From Methanobacteriota archaeon (GTDB lineage Archaea > Altiarchaeota > Altiarchaeia > IMC4 > QMZM01): 26,888 bases of DNA. Positions 7,388-16,593 of this stretch are shown here, piece after piece. Location of the stretch: contig CAIYYO010000297.1 in NCBI GenBank assembly GCA_903930485.1, positions 1-26,888 of the forward strand. Reading direction: 5' to 3'. A program made the position numbers and the translations under genes. How positions within the stretch are numbered: the first letter of the stretch is position 1; every line of letters starts with the position of its first letter. The notes beneath the pieces were generated by a model. That model searched no databases, was not told where the DNA came from, and saw nothing but the letters and a program-made list of their open reading frames with translations.

Positions 7388-8682
7388 ACCGCGCGCCTCC
7401 TAAACCGCAGATAAACGGTTATCAAAACCAGGACCAGGACTATCAGGATGAAATACTTTAAGTTGTCGTTTTGCGAACAGTCCGGGTCTCCTCCGTCCTT
7501 GCAGTCCGGGTCGCATCTGCCGTCTTTTACCTTGTCGCAGTATCCGTCCTGCGTGCCCGAGGGGCAGTCGCCGGGACAGTTCGCGTAATTCTCGAACCCT
7601 ATCTCGCAGAAGCCGTCTATAACGCATAAGCAGTCCGGGTCTTCCCTTGCCTTGCAGTCCGGGTCGCATCTGCCGTCCTGTATCCTGTCGCAGTATCCGT
7701 CCGAGGAACCCGAGGGACAGTCCTTCGGGCAGTTGATGTAGTTTTCCCCGGTGTAGCACATCCCGTCGACGTTGCATACCTTCCTGAACTGTATCAGCAC
7801 CGAGCTGGAAGCCTTCCCGCCGGCCGCGTCGACGACGCTCAGCTTTACTGTCTTGATTCCGGACGCGGGTTCGGAATAGTTGGCCAAAGAAAATTCCTTA
7901 ACGCTGCCGACGGCTCCCTCATCCGTAGTCCAGGCATAAGCATACGGCGCCCTCCCGCCGGAAACCGTCGCATTAAACCGGATGACTGCACCTTCTTTGA
8001 AATACTCATAATTCTTCGGCGAATCTATCGAGACGGTCAGGCGGCTGCCAAGAGGATTTATCTTTTCAACCACCTGCAGATATGCGGTTCCTCCGGCAGA
8101 TGCCCCGCGGGCATCGGTTACCTCCAGGTCCAGGGTGTATTCGCCGGGCGCAAATTCCGCATCGTTCTGGCCGCTGATAGAAAGAACCGTGTCGCCGGAT
8201 TTCCAGGCATAGCTGTAGGGCGGGACTCCGCCGGAAACCGAGGCGTCGAGGAGTATCGATCCCTCGGAATATATCCTTTCAGGGACGGGCGAATTAATCA
8301 TCAACCTCAGAGGCGCCGGGGTTATCTCGATGTTCTTCGACGCGACGGCCTTGGCCCCGTATTCGTCCAATACCCGGAATTCGATAACATGCCTGCCGAC
8401 CGAGAGGTTGTCTATCGTGAACCCCGCGCCCACGCCGATCGTTCCGTCGATGCTCGAGACCCATTCGTAGGTGCAGCCGTTGCAGGGGCTGTTGTCGGAG
8501 TGTGCCGCCATTCCCGCGAAGGTCACGTCCTTCCCGCTGACGTAGCTGCCGTACGTAGGGATGAGGATGGTCGCCGTGATCCCGCCGCCGGCCTCGGCCT
8601 GGACCGCGGGGCAAAGAGCCTGCGCTATGGTGAATAGCGCCATCGCTGCCGCGAGCAAAACGTGGTCCTTGTTTTTTTTCAT
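7384..8682 (-). CDS. Membrane-anchored surface protein: three PKD/Ig-like domains and two Cys-rich modules
   Basis: 432 residues: signal peptide (1-29); three beta-sandwich domains of PKD/Ig type (about 33-122, 125-206, 215-300), the second and third sharing SGGxxPYxYAW (150-160 and 242-251); two Cys-rich modules (303-351 and 353-402) of the form CxxDGxCxxGxENxxNCPxDC...DGYCDxxxDGRCDPDC...DPDC; one C-terminal membrane helix (408-425); and a short RFRRR cytoplasmic tail. The outside is therefore N-terminal and the anchor C-terminal. The modules probably form disulfide-stabilised knobs (inferred from even Cys spacing). It lies 16 bases after the giant surface-protein gene, and its stop overlaps the next start. 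One stretch of 41 bases in the second Cys module is identical to part of the gene at 19807-20895. Confidence 0.85.
   Translation of the reverse strand: MKKNKDHVLLAAAMALFTIAQALCPAVQAEAGGGITATILIPTYGSYVSGKDVTFAGMAAHSDNSPCNGCTYEWVSSIDGTIGVGAGFTIDNLSVGRHVIEFRVLDEYGAKAVASKNIEITPAPLRLMINSPVPERIYSEGSILLDASVSGGVPPYSYAWKSGDTVLSISGQNDAEFAPGEYTLDLEVTDARGASAGGTAYLQVVEKINPLGSRLTVSIDSPKNYEYFKEGAVIRFNATVSGGRAPYAYAWTTDEGAVGSVKEFSLANYSEPASGIKTVKLSVVDAAGGKASSSVLIQFRKVCNVDGMCYTGENYINCPKDCPSGSSDGYCDRIQDGRCDPDCKAREDPDCLCVIDGFCEIGFENYANCPGDCPSGTQDGYCDKVKDGRCDPDCKDGGDPDCSQNDNLKYFILIVLVLVLITVYLRFRRRAV
7508..7548 (-). repeat. 41-base exact repeat (inverted copy of 20719-20759)
   Basis: On the minus strand this reads as the GYCDKVKDGRCDP part of the second Cys-rich module. 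The same 41 bases occur on the plus strand at 20719-20759 in another surface-protein gene. A diverged third copy is in the first module of the same protein near 7660-7700. Confidence 0.85.
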
Positions 8683-8698
8683 ATCCTGCCGGGTGATC

Positions 8699-11600
8699 CT
8701 ATTTTTTGCCTCTCAGCTCATCCCATAAGCTGTGCAGGTCGAGCCTGCCTCCTCTGAACCATTTGTATGAGAAGGCGAGCGCCGCTATCACTATTACCAG
8801 CAGCAGCACTTCAGGGGATAGGAACCACCACAGCTTGTCCGTGGTATACACGTTCACGTAAGACGAATCCGTGTACTCCGTGTATTTCTGGTTTCCGGCG
8901 AATGTGCAGCTCACCTTGGTATTCTCGTTGTGGACTCCGAACTTGAATGCCGGCCTGTTGCCGTTGCTGTCCGTCTTCTTGGTTTCGGATAAGCCGTATC
9001 CCTCCACGCGTATGGTCACATCCTCCGAGGGTATCCCTTTGCCCGTCAGCGCATCTATCAGTTTGGCCTGCACGGTTATCTCCTGGTTGGGGCCGGTGTT
9101 CGTGGGCGACACCCTGCATATCACCTGGGCAGGGTCTCTCACGGTCACGTTTATGTTCACGACGGCGTAAGGCTTCTTTTCCGTTCTCGGCGGGAATAGG
9201 TTGAACGTCTGGTCTGTTTTGTCGTCTCTGAAGTGTATGTAGACCGTCAGGCTCGCGTTGCTTGTTTTAAAGGACGGCTGCGAGCAGCAGCATTGGGACA
9301 CGTTAAAGTCGCTTGGGCACGGAGCCTTGCAGTCCGCGAAGCAGTAGTCGTTGTCTACGGCCGACGGGTCTTTCTTGCAGTAGACGCACGCCTTGGCGAG
9401 GCCGGCCGGGCACGTGCAGTTTTCGCTCGTCACGAGGCCTCTGTCCTTGCATATCTGAGCGCAGTCCGTTACGGCAACGGTCCTGTCGAACCATGTCTGT
9501 CCCTGGTATTTCAAGAGCGAGTACGGGAAGTTCAACGCCTGAAAGTTCATGAAATACGATCCGTTGGATTCCTTGACGTACGGGTAGGTCAGTTTCTTGC
9601 CGTCGCATATCCACCACCTGTTGTAGCCCGACATGTCGCTGTACGTGTACGGCCCTTTGCCCACCATTGCAGTGCAGAGTTTGTTTCCCGACGTGTCCAG
9701 CTTCGTTGCGTCGTTGCTTCCCTGGTTGACCGACCAGATCATTCCGTCGAAGTCTATGCCTACTCCGATGGGGGTCGTCCCCACGGTATACTTGCCTAAG
9801 ACGCTGCAGTCGTTGCCGTCTACTTTCACGACCTGTCCGGCCATGGAATCCGCGACCCACGCGTTCCCGTCCATGTCCACGGCGACGCCTCTTGTCATAC
9901 CGCCGAGGGTTTTCTTGCACAAGACCGAGCCGTCGGTTCCTTTGACCTTGTAAACGTTGCCCGACCCCGCGCCTCCGAGCCAGATGTCGCCGTTGTAGTC
10001 TAGGCCGATGCCGTAAGTCGTTCCTCCGACGTCCCATCCCGCCGCGGGAGATACGAGCGTTCCTGTCTTCGTGTCTATCTTGAACAGCTTGCCCTGGTCG
10101 ACGCTACAGACCATCCAGACATAACCGCGGCAGTCATAGACCGCGCCGTAGGGGCAGTAGCCCGTTCCGCCGAGCTTTATCGGTTTAGAGCCGGCCGGGC
10201 ACGTAGGGTTCTTTGCCGGGTCGCCTATCAGGCAGTTTCCGGTAGTTCCGTCGAATTTCCACACGTCGTTGTCGCTCCCCGAGCATCCGACCCATACGTT
10301 GTTGTCTGCGTCCACGGCGAGAGCTCTGGGAGTGTCGCCTGCCTTATATGTGCCTACCACCTCGCATGAGTCGGATTTAAGCTTTGTGACGTCTGCCGAA
10401 TTCCTGTTCCCGACCCACACGTATCCCTTAAGGTCTACCGTCGTTCTTGATGGATTGGAGCCTACGTTGTATCGGCATAACTCCTTGCAGTCCGAAGTCC
10501 TGACCTTGCTGACCGTGTTGTCGTCGGAGTTGGCTATGAATATGTACGACGTGTTGACCAGCTCCTTGTGAGCGGTTCTCGAGACTTCGCCCTGAAGGTT
10601 TCCTGTGAACTGCGGATTTGTGCCGAGCTGGCCCATCAGGTTTATGTCTCCCGCAACCTCTTTGGTCTCAAGGTCTACGAAGTCGTAGTAGTATCCTTCT
10701 TCTTCATGGAAGTTCCTCTGCGAGGTGCAGGGCGACATATAGCTTTGCCCCGCGGCCGGCAGGCACACACAGTCGGTCCTCTTATAGTCTTTGCCGTTTT
10801 CGTCAGTGCATGTGACGTCGGTTATGTCGTTGGCCGGGCACCGGCAGTCCGAAGGACATAACTGATTGCACTGGTCCGGATAGTTGTAGTCCTGTGTCTC
10901 GTATCCGTAAGCGGTGTCGAACGTCAAAGTATCCGTCCCCTTCTTCGGCTCGTACTGAGCAGACTCCATCGGGTCATAGACGTACGGGTAACCCGGATGC
11001 CATGAGCCGTGGGCGAAGAATGTCCTGAAGGTGTTGTGCTTGACGGGGTAGACCAGAGAGTAATAATCGACGCTGGATTCGTCGACGTTCAAAGTCATCC
11101 TGCTAATTATGTCCGGGTTGGCGTATATGTTGAGCTGGCCTTTGGAGCGGACGCCTGTCGTGATCCTGCTGTCGAGGTAGTTGTCTATGTTCCCGTTTAT
11201 GGTTATGTTTATCGCCCCGAACTGGTGGATGACCGGCGTTCCGGTCCCCGGGCATTCAAGCTGGAGCTCCTCAGCCATGCTTCCGGTGACGTCGTTCACG
11301 AGAACGACGTTATCTTTCACTATGGGAGCACCGACAAGTTTTTTGTATATGCATTCCAGTCCGCATTCGCACGTTACTTCGAAGGATTGGCCGCATCCTG
11401 CGACCGCCAGGTCTTTCATGAACTGCGGGTCGGTCTCTCCCCGTCCGGCCGTCCCCATAAGTACGGTGTGCACCTTGATGCCTGCGGCACAGGCCCTTCT
11501 CGCTTCCGCGAGAGCCTCGTTTTTTCCTTGCGTCTCTATATCGGCCTGCGATGAACCCGAGCACTGATATCCTCCGGCCGCCAAACAGCACTGCGGGACG

Positions 11601-14600
11601 CCGTCGGACATTACGATTATGTGTTTCTCCCCTGCCTGGGCCGCCGAAAACAAGGGAATCGCTTTGTTTATCCCGCAAGACATGCAGGTCCCGGTATGAG
11701 GTATGTAAGCGTCGATCTGGGCGTGGAGTGGCACCGGGTCTTTAGTCAAGGCATGCCAGTCGCATATCGCAGCGTTGCACGTGGGGTGTTCGCTGTATGA
11801 GACCAGGCCGACCATCCAGCCCTTGGTTGTCGCGAGGTCTACGAATCCGTTCGCTGCGACTTTGAGGGCTTCTATCTTTATCGTGTCTATCGCGCTCCTG
11901 CTTCCCCGGAGGTCTTCGATGGATTCCTCTGTGTCGACCGTTACCGTCTTTGTCGGGCAGCAGCAGCAGGCGCCTTGTCCGCACCCTGCCGGGCATCCGC
12001 CGGGCGGTATCGGGAAGCAGTTGCATACTTTGTCTTTGAGAGAAGTGCTGAACGTCTCCTTTATGCCCGGCATAAGTGTCGGAGCATCCTCGTTCAGGTT
12101 GTATTTCAGGATGATGTCCTGGGCGATTATGAACTGGTCCCTTGCGGGATTATGTTCCATGTTGCCCGAGAACCCCCCTATCGGGGTGTAGTCTATCGTG
12201 AGTATGTACGTCCCTTTGGTTTCGTCTTTCGAGAACGACGCAGAGACCTCGAAGGGCTCGTTGCCGGTGCTTATCACATTGACGGCGCCGTTGTCTATCG
12301 TGGCCTCCGTATTGTCCGCGTTATAAGTGATCGTCATCCCGCCGTCGGCGACAGTCGTGTAAGGCACGTCTATCTCCATGATGTTGTGGACGCTTGTCGG
12401 CACGAATTTGGCCATCTGGCAGCATATCTGTCCGCCGCATCCGTTATTGCATGCGCAGTCGGAAAACGGCGCGCACCGCCTGCAATCCTCCCACCAGCAT
12501 GCCGGCTCGCGTCTGAATCCTCCGCCGGCGTATACGGCGCCGGGCCCGGTCTTCGTCCAGGTCATGTTGTTTCGCAGGTCGTTTAAGAAAGGCGTCACAG
12601 TGAAGATCTTGGTCCAGATGTTCCTGAAAAGCTTGTCGTCGTAGTTGTGCGTGCAGTAAGACTCCGGGACCCATTCCTTCACCTCTATCCCTGACTTCTC
12701 GGGCATCTCTTTCACGTCGACGTTTGTGTTCCATTTATTGATCTCGTCAATGTACTCGTCGGATATGGACTGAAGGGTCCTGTAGTATCCGTTGTCCATC
12801 CTGGTGAATCCGTACCAGGGATAATTCACGGTAGACGTGGGCTGATCTGCTTTCTGGTAACACCACGGGGTATCCTTGAGTCCCGGGATCCTCCAGCAGT
12901 AAAGGTAGTCGACGTAGGGCCTTCCGTACATCGCCATGTATTTCTGGTAGGTGCATTCAGTGTAACTCATCACTTTATGGCATTCCGCGCAGGCTTCGCA
13001 TATCTTCTTCAAGGGACAGCCGATGCAGGCGCCGGAGCCGCAGGGCGCGCCGGGATTGCAAAGAAGCGTTTCAGGCGGGTTCATGTCGAACTGGCATTCC
13101 CCGGACTCCAGGTCCTTCTCCGTGCACTCGTCCTTCATAAGGTTATAAACCGCGTCTGAATACTTCTGCGCATCCACGATAGTCGTTACCTTCGTCTCGT
13201 TCTCCTCCTTCTGGAGCTGCTCGGCGAAGAAATACTTCCGGTCCACCGAACCAGCATCCGCTATCTGCTGCTGGCTCACTCCTCCGTCGAGCCATTTGAC
13301 GAGGTCGCCAATGTATTTGGAGTTGTCGCATGCGTCAAGCCCGCCTTCGTTGCCTGCGGCATTCGAAAGGAATCTGGCCGGAGAGGTGTCGAATGCCACG
13401 CGCCCTTTGCCGTTCGCCGAATCAAGGATCATTACGAAGGGGCTGCTGACAAGCGAAGCCACGATTTTCACTTCAGGGTTCGTGGAGGAGATCATCGCGT
13501 CGCTGCCCGTCGAGGAAAGGCGTCCGACAGAATTTGTCACTGAATGAACCTGGGTGTTCAGGTTGGAGCAGCCCGCCGTTCCGGTGGAGGATGGGCTTTC
13601 GTAGGTAACGCCAAAAATTTTAGCTATGTCGCCGACCATGTCGACGTACGAACCGGGCGAGCCCGAGGCTCCGCCGCCCGACAGGAGTAAGTTGCCGCCG
13701 TTGTTATGATAATCCTTGAGGGCGTTGACCTCGTCCTGTGTCAAGGGAGAGCTCTGCGCGGTCTGGATCAGCCATACCTGCCCGTAGCTTGAAAGCATTT
13801 CCTTTGTAAGCGGAGTCGATCGGTCAAGGACTTCGGCCGGATATCCTGCGTTCTTGAGCAAGTCCTTCAAAGCAGAGACCTCGGACCCGCCGCCGCCCGA
13901 CGTATAGACGAGCATGCTGCTCGCTTTCAGGGCCGATGCGCCCGGGGCGCCGACCAGCCAATACTTTATCCAGTCGTCTTCCAGATTCTGGACTTCGCCG
14001 ACGGCGCTGTAGCCCTTATTGTCGATCACGCCGACAGCCGTAAAGCTTCCCAATGAAGCGGTGCACAGCACCTGCGGGTATGAGTAGGATGAAAGAAGGT
14101 CTTTAAGGGTCTGAATGTTCGGGTCCCAGTTCAGCACGTTATACTCCGTGTTCGGAAGATCTCCTTCGAGTTTTACGCAGTTCGTCGTGTTTATTTTTAT
14201 GTCGTTGCAGTAGCCCATTTCTTTGCAGCACTGCGCCGAATAGCCGGAGAGGCCGTCTTTCTCGGGGTGTAGCCTTGTCGTCGTCAGCTTCATAGCGACC
14301 GGCACTATGCTGTTCAGGTCGTCCACGGTTATCATCTCGCACGAGTATTTCGTTATCACGTGGACGTCTATGCACGATTCTGTCGAGGATTTGCCTGCGT
14401 CGTCAATGGCCCAGGTGCAGAATGTATAAACTCCGAGGCTGTTGAACGTCCTCTTGGTTTCGAAGATGCAGCTTTTCAGGTTGCCGCAGTCGTGGGATTC
14501 CGTGTACCCGGCGGATACGTCTTTAAAGAATATTTTTGCAACCGCTGAATCGTCTTCGGCGACTATCGTGAACTTCACGGTGCCCTCGATGCTGACGGTC

Positions 14601-15034
14601 GCTACAACGTCTTCCCGCGGCTCCGTGTGGAAGTACTTTATGATCGGCGCACGGTCGGTGGTTACCGTGACGTCGGCGCATTTGTTCGGCGACAGCTGGT
14701 TCGAGGTGTCAAGGGCTTTGGCGCAAAAAGAGAAAACGCCTAATGTGTTCACTATTTGGGTTATGCTTTTCGTGCAAGGCTTGACCCCTGCGCAGTCCTG
14801 GACTAACGAGCCGCCTCCGGGGGGATAGAAATAGATGGTTTTAACTCCTAAGTCGTCGTTCGCCGTAGCGGTCACAGTTATCGTGTCCCCGAGGCCGGCA
14901 TTTGCAGGGCTCACCGAGACGGAGATGGAGGGCGGGGCGTCGGCGGCGGACGCGGCGTAGGCGAACAGAAGCATAGAAGAAAAAAAGAGAATCCCGCAAA
15001 TTCCTGCCTTACACCCATAGCTAGCTTGTTTCAT
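8699..15034 (-). CDS. Giant membrane-anchored surface protein (Ig-like, GATase1-like, vWA-like, beta-propeller, Ig-like, TM)
   Basis: 2111 residues, first gene of the minus operon. Signal peptide (1-31); two Ig-like domains (about 33-126 and 127-232, each with a 'FCxxAxD' strand); a class I amidotransferase-like fold without an obvious nucleophile (about 365-590, with LTQDEVNALKDYHNNGG); Cys-rich segments (about 640-710 and 840-880); a beta-rich domain (about 890-1010); a vWA-like core (about 1034-1250) with TG near 1114 and MSDG near 1138 but its DVTGSM motif after them, at 1248-1253; a seven-bladed streptogramin-lyase/NHL-like propeller (about 1490-1815; repeated D-x-x-G-x-x-W strands such as DLKGYVW, DYNGDIW, DMDGNAW); a Cys-rich stretch; an Ig-like domain (about 1955-2060); and a membrane helix (about 2070-2090) with a short basic tail. 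Most likely an adhesin or the exposed arm of the machine encoded downstream. The domain calls are read by eye, the propeller being the surest. Confidence 0.85.
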   Translation of the reverse strand: MKQASYGCKAGICGILFFSSMLLFAYAASAADAPPSISVSVSPANAGLGDTITVTATANDDLGVKTIYFYPPGGGSLVQDCAGVKPCTKSITQIVNTLGVFSFCAKALDTSNQLSPNKCADVTVTTDRAPIIKYFHTEPREDVVATVSIEGTVKFTIVAEDDSAVAKIFFKDVSAGYTESHDCGNLKSCIFETKRTFNSLGVYTFCTWAIDDAGKSSTESCIDVHVITKYSCEMITVDDLNSIVPVAMKLTTTRLHPEKDGLSGYSAQCCKEMGYCNDIKINTTNCVKLEGDLPNTEYNVLNWDPNIQTLKDLLSSYSYPQVLCTASLGSFTAVGVIDNKGYSAVGEVQNLEDDWIKYWLVGAPGASALKASSMLVYTSGGGGSEVSALKDLLKNAGYPAEVLDRSTPLTKEMLSSYGQVWLIQTAQSSPLTQDEVNALKDYHNNGGNLLLSGGGASGSPGSYVDMVGDIAKIFGVTYESPSSTGTAGCSNLNTQVHSVTNSVGRLSSTGSDAMISSTNPEVKIVASLVSSPFVMILDSANGKGRVAFDTSPARFLSNAAGNEGGLDACDNSKYIGDLVKWLDGGVSQQQIADAGSVDRKYFFAEQLQKEENETKVTTIVDAQKYSDAVYNLMKDECTEKDLESGECQFDMNPPETLLCNPGAPCGSGACIGCPLKKICEACAECHKVMSYTECTYQKYMAMYGRPYVDYLYCWRIPGLKDTPWCYQKADQPTSTVNYPWYGFTRMDNGYYRTLQSISDEYIDEINKWNTNVDVKEMPEKSGIEVKEWVPESYCTHNYDDKLFRNIWTKIFTVTPFLNDLRNNMTWTKTGPGAVYAGGGFRREPACWWEDCRRCAPFSDCACNNGCGGQICCQMAKFVPTSVHNIMEIDVPYTTVADGGMTITYNADNTEATIDNGAVNVISTGNEPFEVSASFSKDETKGTYILTIDYTPIGGFSGNMEHNPARDQFIIAQDIILKYNLNEDAPTLMPGIKETFSTSLKDKVCNCFPIPPGGCPAGCGQGACCCCPTKTVTVDTEESIEDLRGSRSAIDTIKIEALKVAANGFVDLATTKGWMVGLVSYSEHPTCNAAICDWHALTKDPVPLHAQIDAYIPHTGTCMSCGINKAIPLFSAAQAGEKHIIVMSDGVPQCCLAAGGYQCSGSSQADIETQGKNEALAEARRACAAGIKVHTVLMGTAGRGETDPQFMKDLAVAGCGQSFEVTCECGLECIYKKLVGAPIVKDNVVLVNDVTGSMAEELQLECPGTGTPVIHQFGAINITINGNIDNYLDSRITTGVRSKGQLNIYANPDIISRMTLNVDESSVDYYSLVYPVKHNTFRTFFAHGSWHPGYPYVYDPMESAQYEPKKGTDTLTFDTAYGYETQDYNYPDQCNQLCPSDCRCPANDITDVTCTDENGKDYKRTDCVCLPAAGQSYMSPCTSQRNFHEEEGYYYDFVDLETKEVAGDINLMGQLGTNPQFTGNLQGEVSRTAHKELVNTSYIFIANSDDNTVSKVRTSDCKELCRYNVGSNPSRTTVDLKGYVWVGNRNSADVTKLKSDSCEVVGTYKAGDTPRALAVDADNNVWVGCSGSDNDVWKFDGTTGNCLIGDPAKNPTCPAGSKPIKLGGTGYCPYGAVYDCRGYVWMVCSVDQGKLFKIDTKTGTLVSPAAGWDVGGTTYGIGLDYNGDIWLGGAGSGNVYKVKGTDGSVLCKKTLGGMTRGVAVDMDGNAWVADSMAGQVVKVDGNDCSVLGKYTVGTTPIGVGIDFDGMIWSVNQGSNDATKLDTSGNKLCTAMVGKGPYTYSDMSGYNRWWICDGKKLTYPYVKESNGSYFMNFQALNFPYSLLKYQGQTWFDRTVAVTDCAQICKDRGLVTSENCTCPAGLAKACVYCKKDPSAVDNDYCFADCKAPCPSDFNVSQCCCSQPSFKTSNASLTVYIHFRDDKTDQTFNLFPPRTEKKPYAVVNINVTVRDPAQVICRVSPTNTGPNQEITVQAKLIDALTGKGIPSEDVTIRVEGYGLSETKKTDSNGNRPAFKFGVHNENTKVSCTFAGNQKYTEYTDSSYVNVYTTDKLWWFLSPEVLLLVIVIAALAFSYKWFRGGRLDLHSLWDELRGKK

Positions 15035-15055
15035 TTTTAGACGCTGTTTATTCAG

Positions 15056-15066
15056 TATTTATTAAT
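15056..15066 (-). promoter_or_regulatory. TATA-like box of the minus-strand operon
   Basis: Minus strand TTAATAAATAC is centred about 27 bases before ATG 15034, the spacing expected of a leaderless archaeal transcript. No Shine-Dalgarno-like sequence precedes the ATG. This would drive the whole 15034-to-894 operon. Confidence 0.5.
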
Positions 15067-15086
15067 CTTTTATTATCTCTTAAACT

Positions 15087-15096
15087 ATTTTAAGAT
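15087..15096 (+). promoter_or_regulatory. Weak TATA-like box of the plus-strand operon
   Basis: Plus strand ATTTTAAGAT is centred about 28 bases before ATG 15120. A better match, GAATAAATAC (15101-15110), is too close to the ATG to be a TATA box for that start, so it may instead be a regulator site or a core element acting with the weak box. Confidence 0.3.
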
Positions 15097-15119
15097 AGTG
15101 GAATAAATACTTAACTGAA

Positions 15120-16589
15120 ATGAAAGAAAACGGGAAAAAAATCTTGACGTTCGCCATCCCCTTCCTATTCGTCCTCCTATTTTCCACACAAGCCTTCTCT
15201 CAAGGCGACGAGCTGAAGAATGCTAACAGCATGATCAGAAACCTTGTCTGCCTCATCTACTGGGTCATTCCTTTCATAATCCTGATGTTCTTCGGCGTGG
15301 GAAGCTTCCTGATAGTGACCGGGGGGGCGCAGCAAAGGAACACTGGAAGGCGGTTCCTCATAGACTCCGTGATAGCGCTGATAATACTCCTCGGGCTCAT
15401 GCTTTTCATAGGCCTAGCCATGCCGGGTGTCGACATCCAGGTATGCTTCGGAATATTGCCGTCGACCGGAAACCAGCCCCCGATCGCGGAAGCAAGGACA
15501 GGATTCGATTACAGGCAGGCGACGGAGAAGCGCGTTGAGATAACGTTGGGCGACAGCGCATATTTCGACGGCTCGATCTCGACGGATTCGGACGGTATTG
15601 TTACGGATTTTTTCTGGGATTTCGGCGACGGGTCCCAGGATACCGGCATATCGGTCGAGCACAACTACTCAAAGACCGGAGAGTATTATGCCTCGCTCAG
15701 GGTCAAAGACGACAAAGGGGATATCAGCAGGCTGCCGAGCACGGTTACGGTGGTCGTGAATCCTCCTCTCGCGGTTAAAGGAGGCTTGGGGCCGTTGCAT
15801 ATGCAACCTTCTACTACGAGTTCTCTCCCTGTTGTTACGATCACGGTGCCGGGCACGGCGACGTCGACCACGTCTACGGTTTCCACCACTACGAGCACGA
15901 CGTCCACGACCGTCCCGGTAAAGCTGACCCTGATCTTCGTCGCAGTGGACTGGGCCGGCAGCCTGCCGTCATCATTCGATTCGAAGGTCGATACTCAGGC
16001 GAATGCCATCATAAACAACATCCCGTTAAAAACATGCCCTGGGGAAGTGAAGGTGATAAAGGTAGACACTAAAGTCTGCAACGTCGGAGTGCCTTGGACC
16101 CAGGCCGGGTGCAGCGCCCAGGCAAGCAGCATCATCAGCAAGATCAAAAACTGCGCGGACGCCGAGGGCGTCAGCTACGACTATGCGATAGGCCTTGCAG
16201 ACCAGGATTTCTGCGGGAACTGGCTCGGCTTCTCCATGCAGACAGGGGTCGTGTACGTCGAATCCGGCGCTTATCTTGTGGCAGTGCATGAGCTCGGGCA
16301 CGAATGGGGCCTCAACGACGAATACGTCGACGCATGCAGGTGCGGCTTGGGACCCGGATCCATAAATTGCCTCGATAAAGCCCTGAACGGAGACGCTCCG
16401 GCGGGCGGATACACGGCTGCCGCATGCGCTGGCGGAACACAGTGTCCAGGCTACGTCATAACCTGCCAGGGGAACAAGAACCCCTCAGGAGGCAGGTGCC
16501 TGATGAGCTACGGCAACGCGCCGAATCCCAGGGTATTCTGCCAGCACTGCTGGGACCACCTGCTCACCATACCCCAACTACAATGCTAG
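15120..16589 (+). CDS. VirB2-like membrane hairpin fused to a PKD domain and a zinc metalloprotease-like domain
   Basis: 489 residues, first gene of the plus operon. Signal peptide (1-27), then a hydrophobic hairpin (about 41-67 and 80-101) around a polar GGAQQRNTGRR turn; the IVTGG-x(n)-GRR-LIDSVIALI pattern resembles VirB2/TrbC-type pilin hairpins. One PKD domain follows (about 119-213, with FWDFGDGS at 165-172), then a Thr/Ser-rich linker (about 230-266), probably O-glycosylated. The C-terminal domain (268-489) carries HELGHEWGLNDEY (390-402), a zinc-binding HExxH motif with a downstream Glu, and CLMSYG, which looks like a metzincin Met-turn; peptidase family M64 is the nearest I can name, unverified. 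Eight or more Cys in this domain suggest disulfides. Predicted to be membrane-held with the protease outside. Confidence 0.85.
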   Translation: MKENGKKILTFAIPFLFVLLFSTQAFSQGDELKNANSMIRNLVCLIYWVIPFIILMFFGVGSFLIVTGGAQQRNTGRRFLIDSVIALIILLGLMLFIGLAMPGVDIQVCFGILPSTGNQPPIAEARTGFDYRQATEKRVEITLGDSAYFDGSISTDSDGIVTDFFWDFGDGSQDTGISVEHNYSKTGEYYASLRVKDDKGDISRLPSTVTVVVNPPLAVKGGLGPLHMQPSTTSSLPVVTITVPGTATSTTSTVSTTTSTTSTTVPVKLTLIFVAVDWAGSLPSSFDSKVDTQANAIINNIPLKTCPGEVKVIKVDTKVCNVGVPWTQAGCSAQASSIISKIKNCADAEGVSYDYAIGLADQDFCGNWLGFSMQTGVVYVESGAYLVAVHELGHEWGLNDEYVDACRCGLGPGSINCLDKALNGDAPAGGYTAAACAGGTQCPGYVITCQGNKNPSGGRCLMSYGNAPNPRVFCQHCWDHLLTIPQLQC

Positions 16590-16593
16590 AAAA

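Larger units (their letters stand above)
15054..15111. repeat. Inverted repeat in the divergent promoter
   Basis: The 10-mer AATAAATACT is present on the plus strand at 15102-15111 and on the minus strand at 15063-15054, with a 38-base gap between the arms. The left arm overlaps the TATA-like box of the giant surface-protein gene, and the right arm lies just before the ATG of the metalloprotease gene. It may be a pair of operators or matching promoter elements coordinating the two operons. Confidence 0.5.

Noticed and set aside
15840..15920. Thr-coding simple repeat in the metalloprotease gene as a phase-variable tract
   Set aside because: The ACG/ACC/ACT codons are mixed rather than a uniform short repeat, so slippage is unlikely; it is better read as a glycosylated linker.
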